Assembly: GCF_042686175.1 (NCBI RefSeq)
Contig: NZ_JBHUOR010000023.1
Coordinates: forward strand, 1 to 64,000
Direction of reading: 5' to 3'
Length of the DNA stretch: 64,000 bases
Source: Kurthia populi
Lineage (GTDB): Bacteria; Bacillota; Bacilli; Bacillales_A; Planococcaceae
In this document: positions 42,440-52,024 of the stretch, in pieces
Position numbering within the stretch: position 1 is the first letter of the stretch
How the letters are laid out: every line of letters begins with the position of its first letter
Notes under the pieces: model-generated
Database searches by the model: none
Told to the model about the DNA's origin: nothing
What the model saw: the letters and a program-made list of their open reading frames with translations, nothing else
Program-made: the position numbers and the translations under genes

Positions 42440-45400
42440 ATGGAAGCAACGGTATACCAAGCGAAAAATGCATTACGTTTTGTGACAGCATCAAGTTTAT
42501 TCGATGGGCATGACGCCACAATTAATATTATGCGTCGTATTTTGCAAGCAAGCGGTGCAGAAGTAATTCACCTAGGGCATAATCGTTCTGTAGAAGAAAT
42601 TGTCGATGCAGCGATTCAAGAGGACGCACAAGGGATTGCGGTCTCTTCTTATCAAGGTGGTCACGTCGAATACTTTAAATATATTTATGACCTACTGAAA
42701 GAAAAAGGCGCTGAGCATATTCAAATCTTTGGCGGAGGTGGCGGGGTTATTTTACCGTCCGAGGCGAAGGAGCTTCACGCATATGGTGTCAATCATCTGT
42801 TCTCACCAGAGGATGGGCGCACATTAGGCCTTCAAGGTATGATTAATTTAATGCTTGAAAACAGTGATTTCAAAACGGTTGAGCAAGAAGATATGTCCCT
42901 GCTTGATGCTATGTCACCAGATAATCAACTAGCGCTTGCAAAGGCGATTACGATTGCTGAAAATAAAGCGTCTGAGGAATTTATGGCGGAGGCACGCAAA
43001 CGTTCAAAAAACACACCAGTTTTAGGTATTACAGGTACAGGTGGTGCAGGTAAGAGCTCTCTCACAGATGAATTAATTCGTCGCTTCTTACAAGAACTAC
43101 CAGATGTACGTATTGCGATTGTGTCGATTGACCCGACAAAGCAAAAAACAGGCGGAGCATTACTTGGTGACCGTATTCGCATGAATGCTATTTTTAATAA
43201 TCGTATTTATATGCGCTCACTGGCAACGCGTGAGTCGCACTCAGAGATTTCAGACAATCTCGATGATGTACTAGACGTAGTGAAGGCAGCAGGCTTTGAT
43301 TTAATTATCGTAGAAACAAGCGGTATTGGTCAGGGGGATGCGGCCATTACAAAAGTATCGGATCTATCGATGTATGTAATGACGAGTGAATTTGGTGCGC
43401 CAACACAGCTAGAAAAAATCGATATGATTGATTTTGCCGATTTGATTGTCATCAATAAATTTGAGCGTAAAGGGTCAGAGGATGCGATGACGCATGTGAA
43501 AAAACAATATCAGCGTAGTCATAATCGCTTCAATGAATCACCAGACGATATGCCCGTCTATGGTACAATTGCGAGTCAATTTAACGACAAGGGAACGAAC
43601 TCATTATTTGCGGCACTGTTGCATGTGCTACGTGATAAAGCAGGTCTTAACTGGGAAACATCTTATAGTGAATTTGTAAAAACGCAAAAGGACCATGTTA
43701 TTATCCCGAATGACCGCCGCTATTATTTACGTGAAATTACCGATACGGTACGTGGCTACAAAAAAACAACCGCACAGCAGGTCGATATTGCGCGTAAAAT
43801 CTTCCAGCTAGAGGGTGCGATTTCATTAGTGGATGATGCACCGACACAAGCGATTTTAACGGAAAAATTGAAAGCGCTTCAAATTGAACTGACACCACAA
43901 TCGAAGAAGATTTTAGATAACTGGGAGGCGCTAAAAGAAAGCTACTCAGGGGATGTTATGGTGACAAAAGTACGTGATAAGGAAATTCGCACGATTTTAG
44001 TGAGCGAGTCTTTATCGGGTACAAAAATTCCGAAAATCGTCCTACCAAAAATGAAGGACTACGGCGAAATTTTACAGTTTGCGTATAGCGAAAACGTACC
44101 AGGCTCGTTCCCCTATACAGCAGGCGTATTCCCATTCAAGCGTCAGGGAGAAGATCCAAAACGTCAATTTGCAGGTGAAGGCACACCAGAGCGTACGAAT
44201 AAACGCTTCCACTATTTATCAGCGGGCGATGATGCCAAACGTTTATCAACGGCCTTTGACTCGGTGACCCTTTACGGTGAGGACCCGAATGAGCGACCAG
44301 ATATTTACGGGAAAATTGGTGAATCAGGCGTGAGTGTTTGTACGCTAGAGGATATGAAAAAGCTGTATGCCGGTTTTGATTTATGTGCACCGTCAACATC
44401 GGTATCGATGACAATTAACGGACCAGCGCCGATTATTTTAGCGATGTTTTTAAATACGGCGATTGATCAGCAGGTGACGCAGAAGGAAGCAGAGCTTGGA
44501 CGTGAGCTTACAGAAGAAGAACATGCAGCGGTAAAAGCAGAAACCTTACATGTCGTGCGTGGTACGGTACAGGCGGATATTTTAAAAGAAGACCAAGGGC
44601 AAAATACATGTATTTTCTCAACAGAGTTTGCACTACGTATGATGGGCGATATTCAGCAATACTTCATCGACCATGATGTACGTAATTATTACTCAGTGTC
44701 GATTTCTGGCTACCATATTGCAGAAGCAGGTGCGAATCCAATTTCACAACTAGCGTTCACGTTATCAAATGGCTTCACATTTGTGGAATACTATTTAAGC
44801 CGTGGTATGAATATTGATGACTTTGCGCCGAATCTATCGTTCTTCTTCTCAAATGGCTTAGACCCAGAATATACAGTGATTGGCCGTGTGGCACGTCGTA
44901 TTTGGGCAGTTGCGATGCGTGATAAATACGGTGCGAATGAGCGTAGTCAAAAATTAAAATATCATGTACAAACGTCAGGTCGTAGCCTCCATGCACAGGA
45001 AATTGATTTTAATGATATTCGTACGACGCTGCAAGCATTAATGGCACTGCAAGATCAATGTAATTCACTGCATACAAACGCATACGATGAAGCGATTACA
45101 ACACCGACTGAAGAGTCTGTTCGCCGCGCGATGGCCATTCAGTTAATTATTACGAAAGAGCATGGCCTCTCAAAAAATGAAAATCCTTTACAAGGCTCCT
45201 ATATTATTGATGAGTTAACGACATTAGTAGAAGAAGCGGTACTTGCAGAATTTGACCGTATTGATGACCGTGGTGGCGTGCTTGGCGCAATGGAGACGCA
45301 GTATCAGCGTGCAAAAATTCAAGAAGAATCAATGTACTATGAGCATTTGAAACATTCTGGTGAGCTACCAATTATCGGTGTGAACACGTACTTAAATCCA

Positions 45401-45664
45401 AATGCCAATGATGAAGAATTATTCGATAATATGGAGATTGCGCGTGCATCGACAGAAGAAAAAACAACGCAAATTGTGAACTTACGTAAATTCCAAGCGA
45501 AGCATGAAGGGAAATCTGCTGAAATGCTGAAACGTCTGCAAGAAGTTGCGAAATCAGGAAATAATATTTTTGATGAGTTAATGGAGACGGTTAAATACGC
45601 AAGTTTGGGACAAATCACAAATGCTTTATATGAAGTTGGCGGTAAATATCGTCGAAATATGTAA
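42440..45664 (+). CDS. icmF: Fused isobutyryl-CoA mutase IcmF (B12-dependent)
   Basis: A 1074-aa fusion in the known IcmF order. A B12-binding domain comes first (about 15-140, TASSLFDGHDATINIMRRIL with the cobalt-coordinating His). A MeaB-like P-loop GTPase chaperone follows (about 190-420, GITGTGGAGKSSLTDEL and VIVINKFERKG). A TIM-barrel acyl-CoA mutase domain makes up the rest (from about 540, YTAGVFPFKRQGEDPKRQFAG and ISGYHIAEAGANPISQLAFTLSNG). It interconverts isobutyryl-CoA and butyryl-CoA, and homologues also act on isovaleryl/pivalyl-CoA. Adenosylcobalamin would come from the PduO operon 5 kb upstream. Confidence 0.94.
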   Translation: MEATVYQAKNALRFVTASSLFDGHDATINIMRRILQASGAEVIHLGHNRSVEEIVDAAIQEDAQGIAVSSYQGGHVEYFKYIYDLLKEKGAEHIQIFGGGGGVILPSEAKELHAYGVNHLFSPEDGRTLGLQGMINLMLENSDFKTVEQEDMSLLDAMSPDNQLALAKAITIAENKASEEFMAEARKRSKNTPVLGITGTGGAGKSSLTDELIRRFLQELPDVRIAIVSIDPTKQKTGGALLGDRIRMNAIFNNRIYMRSLATRESHSEISDNLDDVLDVVKAAGFDLIIVETSGIGQGDAAITKVSDLSMYVMTSEFGAPTQLEKIDMIDFADLIVINKFERKGSEDAMTHVKKQYQRSHNRFNESPDDMPVYGTIASQFNDKGTNSLFAALLHVLRDKAGLNWETSYSEFVKTQKDHVIIPNDRRYYLREITDTVRGYKKTTAQQVDIARKIFQLEGAISLVDDAPTQAILTEKLKALQIELTPQSKKILDNWEALKESYSGDVMVTKVRDKEIRTILVSESLSGTKIPKIVLPKMKDYGEILQFAYSENVPGSFPYTAGVFPFKRQGEDPKRQFAGEGTPERTNKRFHYLSAGDDAKRLSTAFDSVTLYGEDPNERPDIYGKIGESGVSVCTLEDMKKLYAGFDLCAPSTSVSMTINGPAPIILAMFLNTAIDQQVTQKEAELGRELTEEEHAAVKAETLHVVRGTVQADILKEDQGQNTCIFSTEFALRMMGDIQQYFIDHDVRNYYSVSISGYHIAEAGANPISQLAFTLSNGFTFVEYYLSRGMNIDDFAPNLSFFFSNGLDPEYTVIGRVARRIWAVAMRDKYGANERSQKLKYHVQTSGRSLHAQEIDFNDIRTTLQALMALQDQCNSLHTNAYDEAITTPTEESVRRAMAIQLIITKEHGLSKNENPLQGSYIIDELTTLVEEAVLAEFDRIDDRGGVLGAMETQYQRAKIQEESMYYEHLKHSGELPIIGVNTYLNPNANDEELFDNMEIARASTEEKTTQIVNLRKFQAKHEGKSAEMLKRLQEVAKSGNNIFDELMETVKYASLGQITNALYEVGGKYRRNM

Positions 45665-45745
45665 TAAAAGAAGGTTCATAGACGTGTTTTTATGGTTTTT
45701 TCTGTATAATATAGGGAAAAGCTATGCTGAGGAGCACCAAGGTAT

Positions 45746-45904
45746 ATGGAGAGAATCATACACTATTTAATTATAATCGCTTGCGCCATTGCGACGTATT
45801 TGTTGTATAATAAACAATTGGGCGCGATTCCACTTTTAATTTTAGCCCTATATTTATTTTACTACGTTTATCGTAGTGTCAAACGTCAGAAAAAAGACAA
45901 TTGA
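45746..45904 (+). CDS. 52-aa membrane peptide upstream of rpoE
   Basis: An ATG with GAGGAG upstream opens a 52-codon frame: MERIIHYLIIIACAIATYLL, then a second hydrophobic stretch LGAIPLLILALYLFYYVYRS and a basic end KRQKKDN. Two transmembrane helices are predicted. I do not recognise the family. Regular hydrophobic pattern and clean start/stop favour a real gene; no homology could be tested. Confidence 0.55.
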   Translation: MERIIHYLIIIACAIATYLLYNKQLGAIPLLILALYLFYYVYRSVKRQKKDN

Positions 45905-45974
45905 ATGTGGCGTAACAGAGCACAATATGTATATAATAATTAGTATGTTTAAGTAGAGAAAGGACGTGCACGAA

Positions 45975-46505
45975 TTGAACCTTCGTGATTTAACATCAGA
46001 ACAATTAACTCAAGAATCATTAATTAACTTAGCACATCGTATTTTAGTTGAAAAAGGCCAAGCGATTCCATTTAACGAAATTACTGACCAAATTATTGCT
46101 TTAGGCGCGCGTACAGAAGCGCAACTAAAAGATGCAATCGTACAATTCTATACAGATATGAACATCGACGGTCGTTTCCTAGTATTAGGTGAAAGCCGCT
46201 GGGGTCTACGTGAATGGTACGCAATTGACCAAGTTGAAGAAGAAACTGCTCCAACTGTAAAAGTTCACGAACATGAAGACGAAGAAATTGATTTAGAAAT
46301 CGACAAAGAGGACGACGAAGAATTAGTGTTAGAAGATAACGAAAATGACTTCGACGATGAATCAGATGACGATCTTGATCGCGATTTAAACGAAGACGAA
46401 GAGGACGACGAATTAGCTGGCCTTGACGTTGTTGAAGAAGACATCGATTTAGACGATGAAGACGATTTAGACTACGAAGACGAAGAGGACGAAGACGAAA
46501 AATAA
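45975..46505 (+). CDS. rpoE: RNA polymerase delta subunit
   Basis: A 176-aa protein. The first 85 residues form the HARE-HTH fold (DLTSEQLTQESLINLAHRIL, and GRFLVLGESRWGLREWY). The rest is an extremely acidic Asp/Glu tail (EEDDELAGLDVVEEDIDLDDEDD). Delta promotes RNA polymerase recycling and selectivity in Firmicutes. I use TTG 45975 with AAAGGA about 10 nt upstream; the in-frame GTG at 45966 touches that site. pyrG follows as in B. subtilis. Confidence 0.92.
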   Translation: MNLRDLTSEQLTQESLINLAHRILVEKGQAIPFNEITDQIIALGARTEAQLKDAIVQFYTDMNIDGRFLVLGESRWGLREWYAIDQVEEETAPTVKVHEHEDEEIDLEIDKEDDEELVLEDNENDFDDESDDDLDRDLNEDEEDDELAGLDVVEEDIDLDDEDDLDYEDEEDEDEK

Positions 46506-46514
46506 TCTTCACTC

Positions 46515-46627
46515 TTGACATTAAATAACAAAACGTTTAACCTTTTATATGGGCTCCTTAAAAAAGGAGTATGACCGTGTAAATTTACGCTCCCCCTGCA
46601 ATTAGTTGCGGGCGGAGCGTTTTTTTG
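46515..46627 (+). promoter_or_regulatory. pyrG promoter and CTP-sensing attenuator leader
   Basis: TTGACA (46515-46520), a weak TAACCT 17 nt downstream, and an initially transcribed GGGCTCC at 46551 match the B. subtilis pyrG leader. There, low CTP stalls the polymerase after GGG and causes repeated G addition; the extra Gs pair with a pyrimidine run and prevent termination. Here the terminator's 5' arm carries CTCCCCC (46590-46596), the required run. The terminator is ACGCTCC/GGAGCGT plus inner TGCAA/TTGCG pairing (46587-46620) with TTTTTT. Confidence 0.8.
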
Positions 46628-46687
46628 TTTTTTCTAAAGGTATTTTTAGTGCTTTGGGAAAGAAAGAATTACTGAGGAGGAATTATT

Positions 46688-48277
46688 TTGACTAAATATA
46701 TTTTCGTAACAGGCGGCGTTGTATCATCACTTGGTAAAGGGATCACTGCAGCATCACTTGGCCGTTTATTAAAAAACCGTGGCCTAGAAATCACAACACA
46801 AAAATTTGACCCGTACATCAATATTGACCCAGGGACAATGAGCCCGTATCAACATGGGGAAGTATTCGTTACAGATGACGGCGCAGAAACGGACTTAGAC
46901 TTAGGTCACTATGAACGTTTCATCGACATTAACTTAGGCAAACATTCAACGGTCACTTCTGGTCGCGTATACGCCTCAGTATTACGTAAAGAACGTCGCG
47001 GTGATTACAATGGTGGTACGGTACAAGTTATTCCTCATATCACAAATGAAATCAAAGACCGTATCCAACGCGCAGGCCGTGAAACAAACGCGGATGTCGT
47101 GATTACGGAAATCGGCGGGACGGTTGGTGATATCGAATCACTACCATTTTTAGAAGCAATTCGCCAATTAAAACGTGATCTAGGTAGTGACAACGTGCTT
47201 TACCTACACTGTACACTTGTACCGTATATCGCAGCGTCAGGCGAATTAAAAACAAAACCAACACAGCACTCAGTAAAAGAATTACGTTCGTTAGGGATTC
47301 AACCAAACGTACTAGTATTACGTTCGGACCGTCCAGTACCACAGGGCATGAAAGATAAAATCGCGTTATTCTGTGACGTCGAATCAAATGAAGTCGTGGA
47401 ATGTGTCGATGCAGAAAGCTTGTACGATATTCCATTAGCACTTCAAGCACAAGGGTTAGATTCAATCGTACTTGACCACTTCGGTATCCAAGCACCAGCT
47501 GCTGATATGACCGAATGGAAAGCACTTGTGGAACGCGTGAAAAACCTTTCGAAAACAACAAAAATCGCACTTGTTGGGAAATATGTTGAGCTGCAAGATG
47601 CGTACATCTCTGTAGCAGAAGCATTAAAGCACGCAGGCTACGCGCATGATACCGATATCGATATCGACTGGATCAATGCGGAACACATCAACGCTGAAAA
47701 TGTGAACGAATTACTGTCAGATGTAGACGGCATCCTTGTACCAGGTGGCTTCGGTGACCGTGGTGTCGAAGGGAAAATTGAAGCAATTAAATTTGCGCGT
47801 GAAAACAATGTACCATTCTTAGGTATTTGTTTAGGGATGCAAATGGCGGCCGTTGAATTTGCACGAAATGTTCTAGGCTTAGAAGGCGCGCACTCAACCG
47901 AATTGGCTGAAACGCAATACCCAATCATCGACTTATTACCAGACCAAGAAGACGTAGAAGATCTTGGCGGTACATTACGTCTTGGCTTATACCCATGTAA
48001 ATTAAAAGAAGGCTCTCGCGCACGTGAAATCTACGCAGAAGATTTAGTGTACGAACGTCACCGTCACCGCTATGAATTCAATAATGAATACCGTGAAGCA
48101 ATGGAAGCAGCTGGTCTTGTCTTCTCAGGCTTATCACCAGATGGCCGTTTAGCAGAAATCATTGAGCTACCAGAAAAAGACTTCTTCGTGGCGGCACAAT
48201 TCCACCCAGAATTCGTGTCACGTCCACAACGTCCACAACCGTTATTCCGTGACTTCATTGGTGCTTCTGTAAAATAA
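46688..48277 (+). CDS. pyrG: CTP synthase
   Basis: A 529-aa enzyme. The N-terminal synthetase domain begins MTKYIFVTGGVVSSLGKGI (P-loop GKG) and includes KFDPYINIDPGTMSPYQHGE. The C-terminal class I glutaminase has the nucleophile in FLGICLGMQM (about residue 380) and the His-Glu pair in AAQFHPEFVSRP. It makes CTP from UTP and glutamine. It starts at TTG 46688 after GAGGAGG. Expression is probably controlled by the CTP-sensitive leader. Confidence 0.97.
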   Translation: MTKYIFVTGGVVSSLGKGITAASLGRLLKNRGLEITTQKFDPYINIDPGTMSPYQHGEVFVTDDGAETDLDLGHYERFIDINLGKHSTVTSGRVYASVLRKERRGDYNGGTVQVIPHITNEIKDRIQRAGRETNADVVITEIGGTVGDIESLPFLEAIRQLKRDLGSDNVLYLHCTLVPYIAASGELKTKPTQHSVKELRSLGIQPNVLVLRSDRPVPQGMKDKIALFCDVESNEVVECVDAESLYDIPLALQAQGLDSIVLDHFGIQAPAADMTEWKALVERVKNLSKTTKIALVGKYVELQDAYISVAEALKHAGYAHDTDIDIDWINAEHINAENVNELLSDVDGILVPGGFGDRGVEGKIEAIKFARENNVPFLGICLGMQMAAVEFARNVLGLEGAHSTELAETQYPIIDLLPDQEDVEDLGGTLRLGLYPCKLKEGSRAREIYAEDLVYERHRHRYEFNNEYREAMEAAGLVFSGLSPDGRLAEIIELPEKDFFVAAQFHPEFVSRPQRPQPLFRDFIGASVK

Positions 48278-48288
48278 TCGGTACTAGT

Positions 48289-48326
48289 AAATGAGGACTA
48301 CCTCTTGAGGAGTCCTCATTTTTTTC
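48289..48326 (+). terminator. Terminator after pyrG
   Basis: AAATGAGGACT and AGTCCTCATTT arms (48289-48299, 48311-48321), followed by TTTT. Confidence 0.92.
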
Positions 48327-48450
48327 ACCTATTCTATATTTAAATAGTGAAATATAGTGAAAAAGTGTTAAAGCAATGAAGGAAATACAGACCATAGAGA
48401 TAGGTGTTGATTTCCTATATAATGGAATTAAAGAGAAAAGGAGTGTGGAT

Positions 48451-49920
48451 ATGGGGAAAAAAGTAGGGATTATCGTAGGTGTACTTGTTTTATTATTAGC
48501 AGCAGCAGGCGGCATTTATTATTACATGACAAATACACCAAAGAACAAATATTTATTAAGTGAAAAGCAATCAATGGAAACATGGGGTAGCTATTTCGAT
48601 GAACGTTTCAAAAATGAGGTAGCACTTCAAGATGAAATGGTTAATGAATCGTACCGTGGATCGGTTAAATTGAGTGCAGAGGTTTCAGACTCATTACTAT
48701 CATCACTTGGTGTTCCGGCATCAATGGTCGAATCAACAAATCTTGTATTTAACGCAGGTCATGACGAAAAGAATCAACAATCAGAATTATCATTTGTACC
48801 AACTTTTGCGGGTACAGAAATAGATAAATTTGAGTGGACAGCTGACAAAGATGCACAGTACATTGCAGCACCATTATTCAATGATAAATTAATGGTTAAA
48901 AATGCTGATATGAAAAAAGTATATGAACGCATTGCAGGCGAGCCAGCACCAGAGGATTTCGATCCGAGCATGCTGAACTTAAATGAATTAATGGCATCAA
49001 ATATGACGCAAGAAGAAGCGGAAGAAATGCAATACCGTTATTTAAAAGTCGTAATGGATTCTTTAGAAGATGAGCAGTTTGAAAAAGGAAAAGAAACGAC
49101 AGATGTATTCGGTAAAAAAGAAGAGCTAAATACAGTAACGATGACATTAGAAGATGCAGATATTAAACGTGTCTTAAAAAATGTTGGCGCTGAGCTGAAG
49201 AAAGATGAAAAAATCAAAAAAATGTTTGGTTCATCTATCACAAGCGTAACAACAAAATCATACGAGGAATCAATTGATGATTTACTGAAGGACATCGATG
49301 ATGAGAAATTTGGTAAAATTGTTGCGAAAAACTTCTTAGACGGTAAAACAATCGTAAAACGTGATATTAACTGGACAGGTGCAGATGGCAAAGAAGACAA
49401 CAACATGCTATTTACGATGACAGAAAAAGTGGACGATGATGTACAAGTAGTAGCAGAGCTTAAAAGTAGTGACCAAGCGGTTGAAGGCTTCCGTTTAGAA
49501 GGTACATCAAAAGGTAAAGGCACAGTAAAAGATGATTACACAGTGACATCAATTACTGAAGGCGAAGAGTTTGCCATTAACATGAAAAACGACGAAAAAT
49601 TAGATGGCAATAAACGTACGAATAATATCGACTTTACGATTACAGATCAAACAGGTGAAACGTACAACGCAAAATATGAAGGTACGCTTGATTCAGATGT
49701 GAAGAATAATAAACAAACATCAAAAGGGACAATTAGCTTTGATGTGGACGGCGAACCAATTAAAATTAATATTGATACAACAACAAATGTAAAAGAAAAA
49801 TTAAATGTGAAAGCAGACGGCGCTGTTGATTTAAATACATTATCAGATGCTGAACTACAAGAACTTCAAGATTCAATTGAAACGAATATGGAGATGCTAT
49901 TTAGTCAGTTTGGCGCTTAA
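48451..49920 (+). CDS. Membrane-anchored extracytoplasmic protein of unknown function
   Basis: A 489-aa protein with one N-terminal transmembrane anchor (VGIIVGVLVLLLAAAGGIYYYM) and a large, charged extracytoplasmic part rich in Lys, Asp, Glu and Thr. The last 150 residues have beta-strand-like repeats (TNNIDFTITDQTGETYNAKYEGTLD). I do not recognise the family. It heads a four-gene cassette with two ABC-2 permeases and an ATPase, 35 bp before the first permease, so it may be an accessory or sensor of that exporter. ATG 48451 has AAAGGAG upstream. Confidence 0.72.
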   Translation: MGKKVGIIVGVLVLLLAAAGGIYYYMTNTPKNKYLLSEKQSMETWGSYFDERFKNEVALQDEMVNESYRGSVKLSAEVSDSLLSSLGVPASMVESTNLVFNAGHDEKNQQSELSFVPTFAGTEIDKFEWTADKDAQYIAAPLFNDKLMVKNADMKKVYERIAGEPAPEDFDPSMLNLNELMASNMTQEEAEEMQYRYLKVVMDSLEDEQFEKGKETTDVFGKKEELNTVTMTLEDADIKRVLKNVGAELKKDEKIKKMFGSSITSVTTKSYEESIDDLLKDIDDEKFGKIVAKNFLDGKTIVKRDINWTGADGKEDNNMLFTMTEKVDDDVQVVAELKSSDQAVEGFRLEGTSKGKGTVKDDYTVTSITEGEEFAINMKNDEKLDGNKRTNNIDFTITDQTGETYNAKYEGTLDSDVKNNKQTSKGTISFDVDGEPIKINIDTTTNVKEKLNVKADGAVDLNTLSDAELQELQDSIETNMEMLFSQFGA

Positions 49921-49955
49921 TCATTTGAATAAATAAGAAGAAGGGTGGTGCTTTT

Positions 49956-51101
49956 ATGAAGATACTGAAAGCGTACCACTCTTTTTTATTGCAAAAGTGG
50001 TACATCATTCCGTATTTAGTGTTTGCCTGTTTTATTATACTTGCGACGATTGTCGGTATTCAAAAACAGTCAGTCGAGTCAACGATCCATATTGGCGTCG
50101 TAGATAACGATGAAACAGCAGAGACACGTATGATTTTAAAATCCATACAACAAGGTGATGGCTTCGCGAATGGCTTTCACTTAAAGGAATACGATGAAAA
50201 GGCAGCAGAGCAAGGCGTGCGCGATAAAAAAATTAATGGCTATATCATTTTGAAAGAAGGCATGACTAAGGCATTTTATAAAAATGGTTCATTACCCATT
50301 GAGGTCGTGACATACGATGATCGCTCGCTGCAAGGACTTCTTATTAATCAACTGACTTTATCTGTCTATGACCGCTTGATGGTCTCGGAGGCAGGAATTT
50401 TGACGTATGGTCATTTTTACCGCGATGCCTCGAATGATGAAATTATTGCGATGATGATGGATTTATTAGCGAATGGCTTAAATCGTGGCGCAATTTTTGA
50501 TGCCCATCAAATAGAAACGATTCCGTTTGCCGATTACTATGTCGTATCGGCGTATGTACTCGTATTGCTAGGCTTCTTTTTAGCACTGCTCACAATTTTC
50601 CAGATGAATATGCCAAGAGCAATGCGCGACCGGCTAAAAATGTATCCATTTGCAAAGGAAAAACTTCTACTTGCGCGCTATGCACTCGCAACGGTTTATA
50701 CACTTGCGTTTGCGTTTATTAGTATATTTGCGCTGTATCACTTCGTACAGCCCGCATTTGAAACGTATAATCTATCGTATTTAGTGCTCACAATTAGTAG
50801 CCTTGTCGTCTTAATGGCATTCGTGTATGTCGTCATTGACTTATTGTGTGCAAACCGTTTAGCGGGCATCGTGAAAATAATTGTGACGCTATTCATTATG
50901 CTCGGCTCAGGTGCGATTATTCCGACGATGTACTTCCAGCGCACATGGCTATATTACAACCCATTTGCGCCATTATTTGATGCGCTGTTGCAGTTGTTTA
51001 TGAACAATTATGTTATCGATTACGCGTTATCGATTTGGTTGAGTATCGGTATATTACTCGTGCTACTGCTTGTAATCATTGGAAGGAGGGGGCGCGCATG
51101 A
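49956..51101 (+). CDS. ABC-2 type exporter permease, first subunit
   Basis: A 381-aa permease. One transmembrane segment near residues 17-35, an extracellular domain of about 150 residues (IHIGVVDNDETAETRMILKSIQ), and five to six transmembrane segments from about residue 190 (VVSAYVLVLLGFFLALLTIF), the ABC2_membrane_3 plan. The substrate is unknown. The stop overlaps the second permease (ATGA). Confidence 0.8.
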   Translation: MKILKAYHSFLLQKWYIIPYLVFACFIILATIVGIQKQSVESTIHIGVVDNDETAETRMILKSIQQGDGFANGFHLKEYDEKAAEQGVRDKKINGYIILKEGMTKAFYKNGSLPIEVVTYDDRSLQGLLINQLTLSVYDRLMVSEAGILTYGHFYRDASNDEIIAMMMDLLANGLNRGAIFDAHQIETIPFADYYVVSAYVLVLLGFFLALLTIFQMNMPRAMRDRLKMYPFAKEKLLLARYALATVYTLAFAFISIFALYHFVQPAFETYNLSYLVLTISSLVVLMAFVYVVIDLLCANRLAGIVKIIVTLFIMLGSGAIIPTMYFQRTWLYYNPFAPLFDALLQLFMNNYVIDYALSIWLSIGILLVLLLVIIGRRGRA

Positions 51102-52024
51102 AGTCTTTCTTTCAATTGATTGTTGTTAAAAACTGGCGCACTTATGCGATTTTATTCGCGGCCCTTCTTGTATTAGGAGGCGTTCTAAAACTGCTGATTG
51201 CAGAGCAAAATCGTCTCATTGAATTACCCGTTGCTGTGCAAAATTTTGACGATAGTGAATCGTCAAAACAATTGATGACAGCATTAAAAAAACAGCCACG
51301 CTTCCACGTCACAAATTTATCAACAGAGGAGCGCTATCCTGAGGATGAAGTAGCGAAGCAGCGTGCTGTGGCGGTTGTGGTCATTCCAGATGACTATGAA
51401 AAACGCTTAGCAGCAAGACAGACAAGCGGCGTATTAACGCTTTATGTACAACATAATATGGTTGGCGATATTGTAACAGAAACAATTAGTAAAACCGCTT
51501 ATAAACAGCAGCTACCATATATCGTCGCACAGCATTTAAAAGTAAAAAACATCGCGCTTGAAGATGTTTTCGCAAAATATAAAAAGGTGGAGCCAAAGGG
51601 ACAATTAACGATGCGTTCATTAGTCGATTCATCGCCGCAGTCACTTGGCTTAGCAGCTGTCATTATTGTGATGCTGCTTGTTGGTGTCGCACAAATTGGT
51701 CTTAATCGCGCACTTTGCCAGCCACAAGCATTGGCGAGGGTGCGTATTTATGAGACGAATTATCGCAAGTTTTATATGGTGTATGTCGCGGCCCATAGCT
51801 TCGTATTAGTTGTCGGGGCACTTGGTCTGATGATGCTGATTGGCCTATCGGTATCTGCTACAGCCATTTTCATATTACTTGCGGCCGCCGTTGTTTTTGA
51901 AATTGGCGTCGCATTGCTACTGACGCATGTGCGCACATGGAGTCATCAATTATTTATGGCACTTATTTTCGCGATGACGCTTGCTGTTATTATCATCTTG
52001 CTACAGTTAGGAGGGGTGGCATGA
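51098..52024 (+). CDS. ABC-2 type exporter permease, second subunit
   Basis: A 308-aa permease with the same plan: a first transmembrane segment near residue 15-32, an extracellular domain (LPVAVQNFDDSESSKQLMTAL), and five transmembrane segments from about residue 190. It is shorter than the first subunit, and the two probably form a heterodimer. GGAGGGGG precedes its ATG, and its stop overlaps the ATPase start. Confidence 0.8.
   Translation: MKSFFQLIVVKNWRTYAILFAALLVLGGVLKLLIAEQNRLIELPVAVQNFDDSESSKQLMTALKKQPRFHVTNLSTEERYPEDEVAKQRAVAVVVIPDDYEKRLAARQTSGVLTLYVQHNMVGDIVTETISKTAYKQQLPYIVAQHLKVKNIALEDVFAKYKKVEPKGQLTMRSLVDSSPQSLGLAAVIIVMLLVGVAQIGLNRALCQPQALARVRIYETNYRKFYMVYVAAHSFVLVVGALGLMMLIGLSVSATAIFILLAAAVVFEIGVALLLTHVRTWSHQLFMALIFAMTLAVIIILLQLGGVA

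Noticed and set aside
46093..46521. 142-codon minus-strand frame opposite rpoE
   Set aside because: It arises from the Asp/Glu codon repeats of the delta tail read in reverse (Leu/Arg-rich), not a gene.
47103..47624. 173-codon minus-strand frame opposite pyrG
   Set aside because: Shadow of a strongly coding gene; no ribosome binding site and low-complexity Leu/Val composition.
49038..49523. 161-codon minus-strand frame (Ser/Phe-rich) opposite the 489-aa gene
   Set aside because: Reverse reading of Lys/Glu/Asp-rich codons; no start signal or family match.
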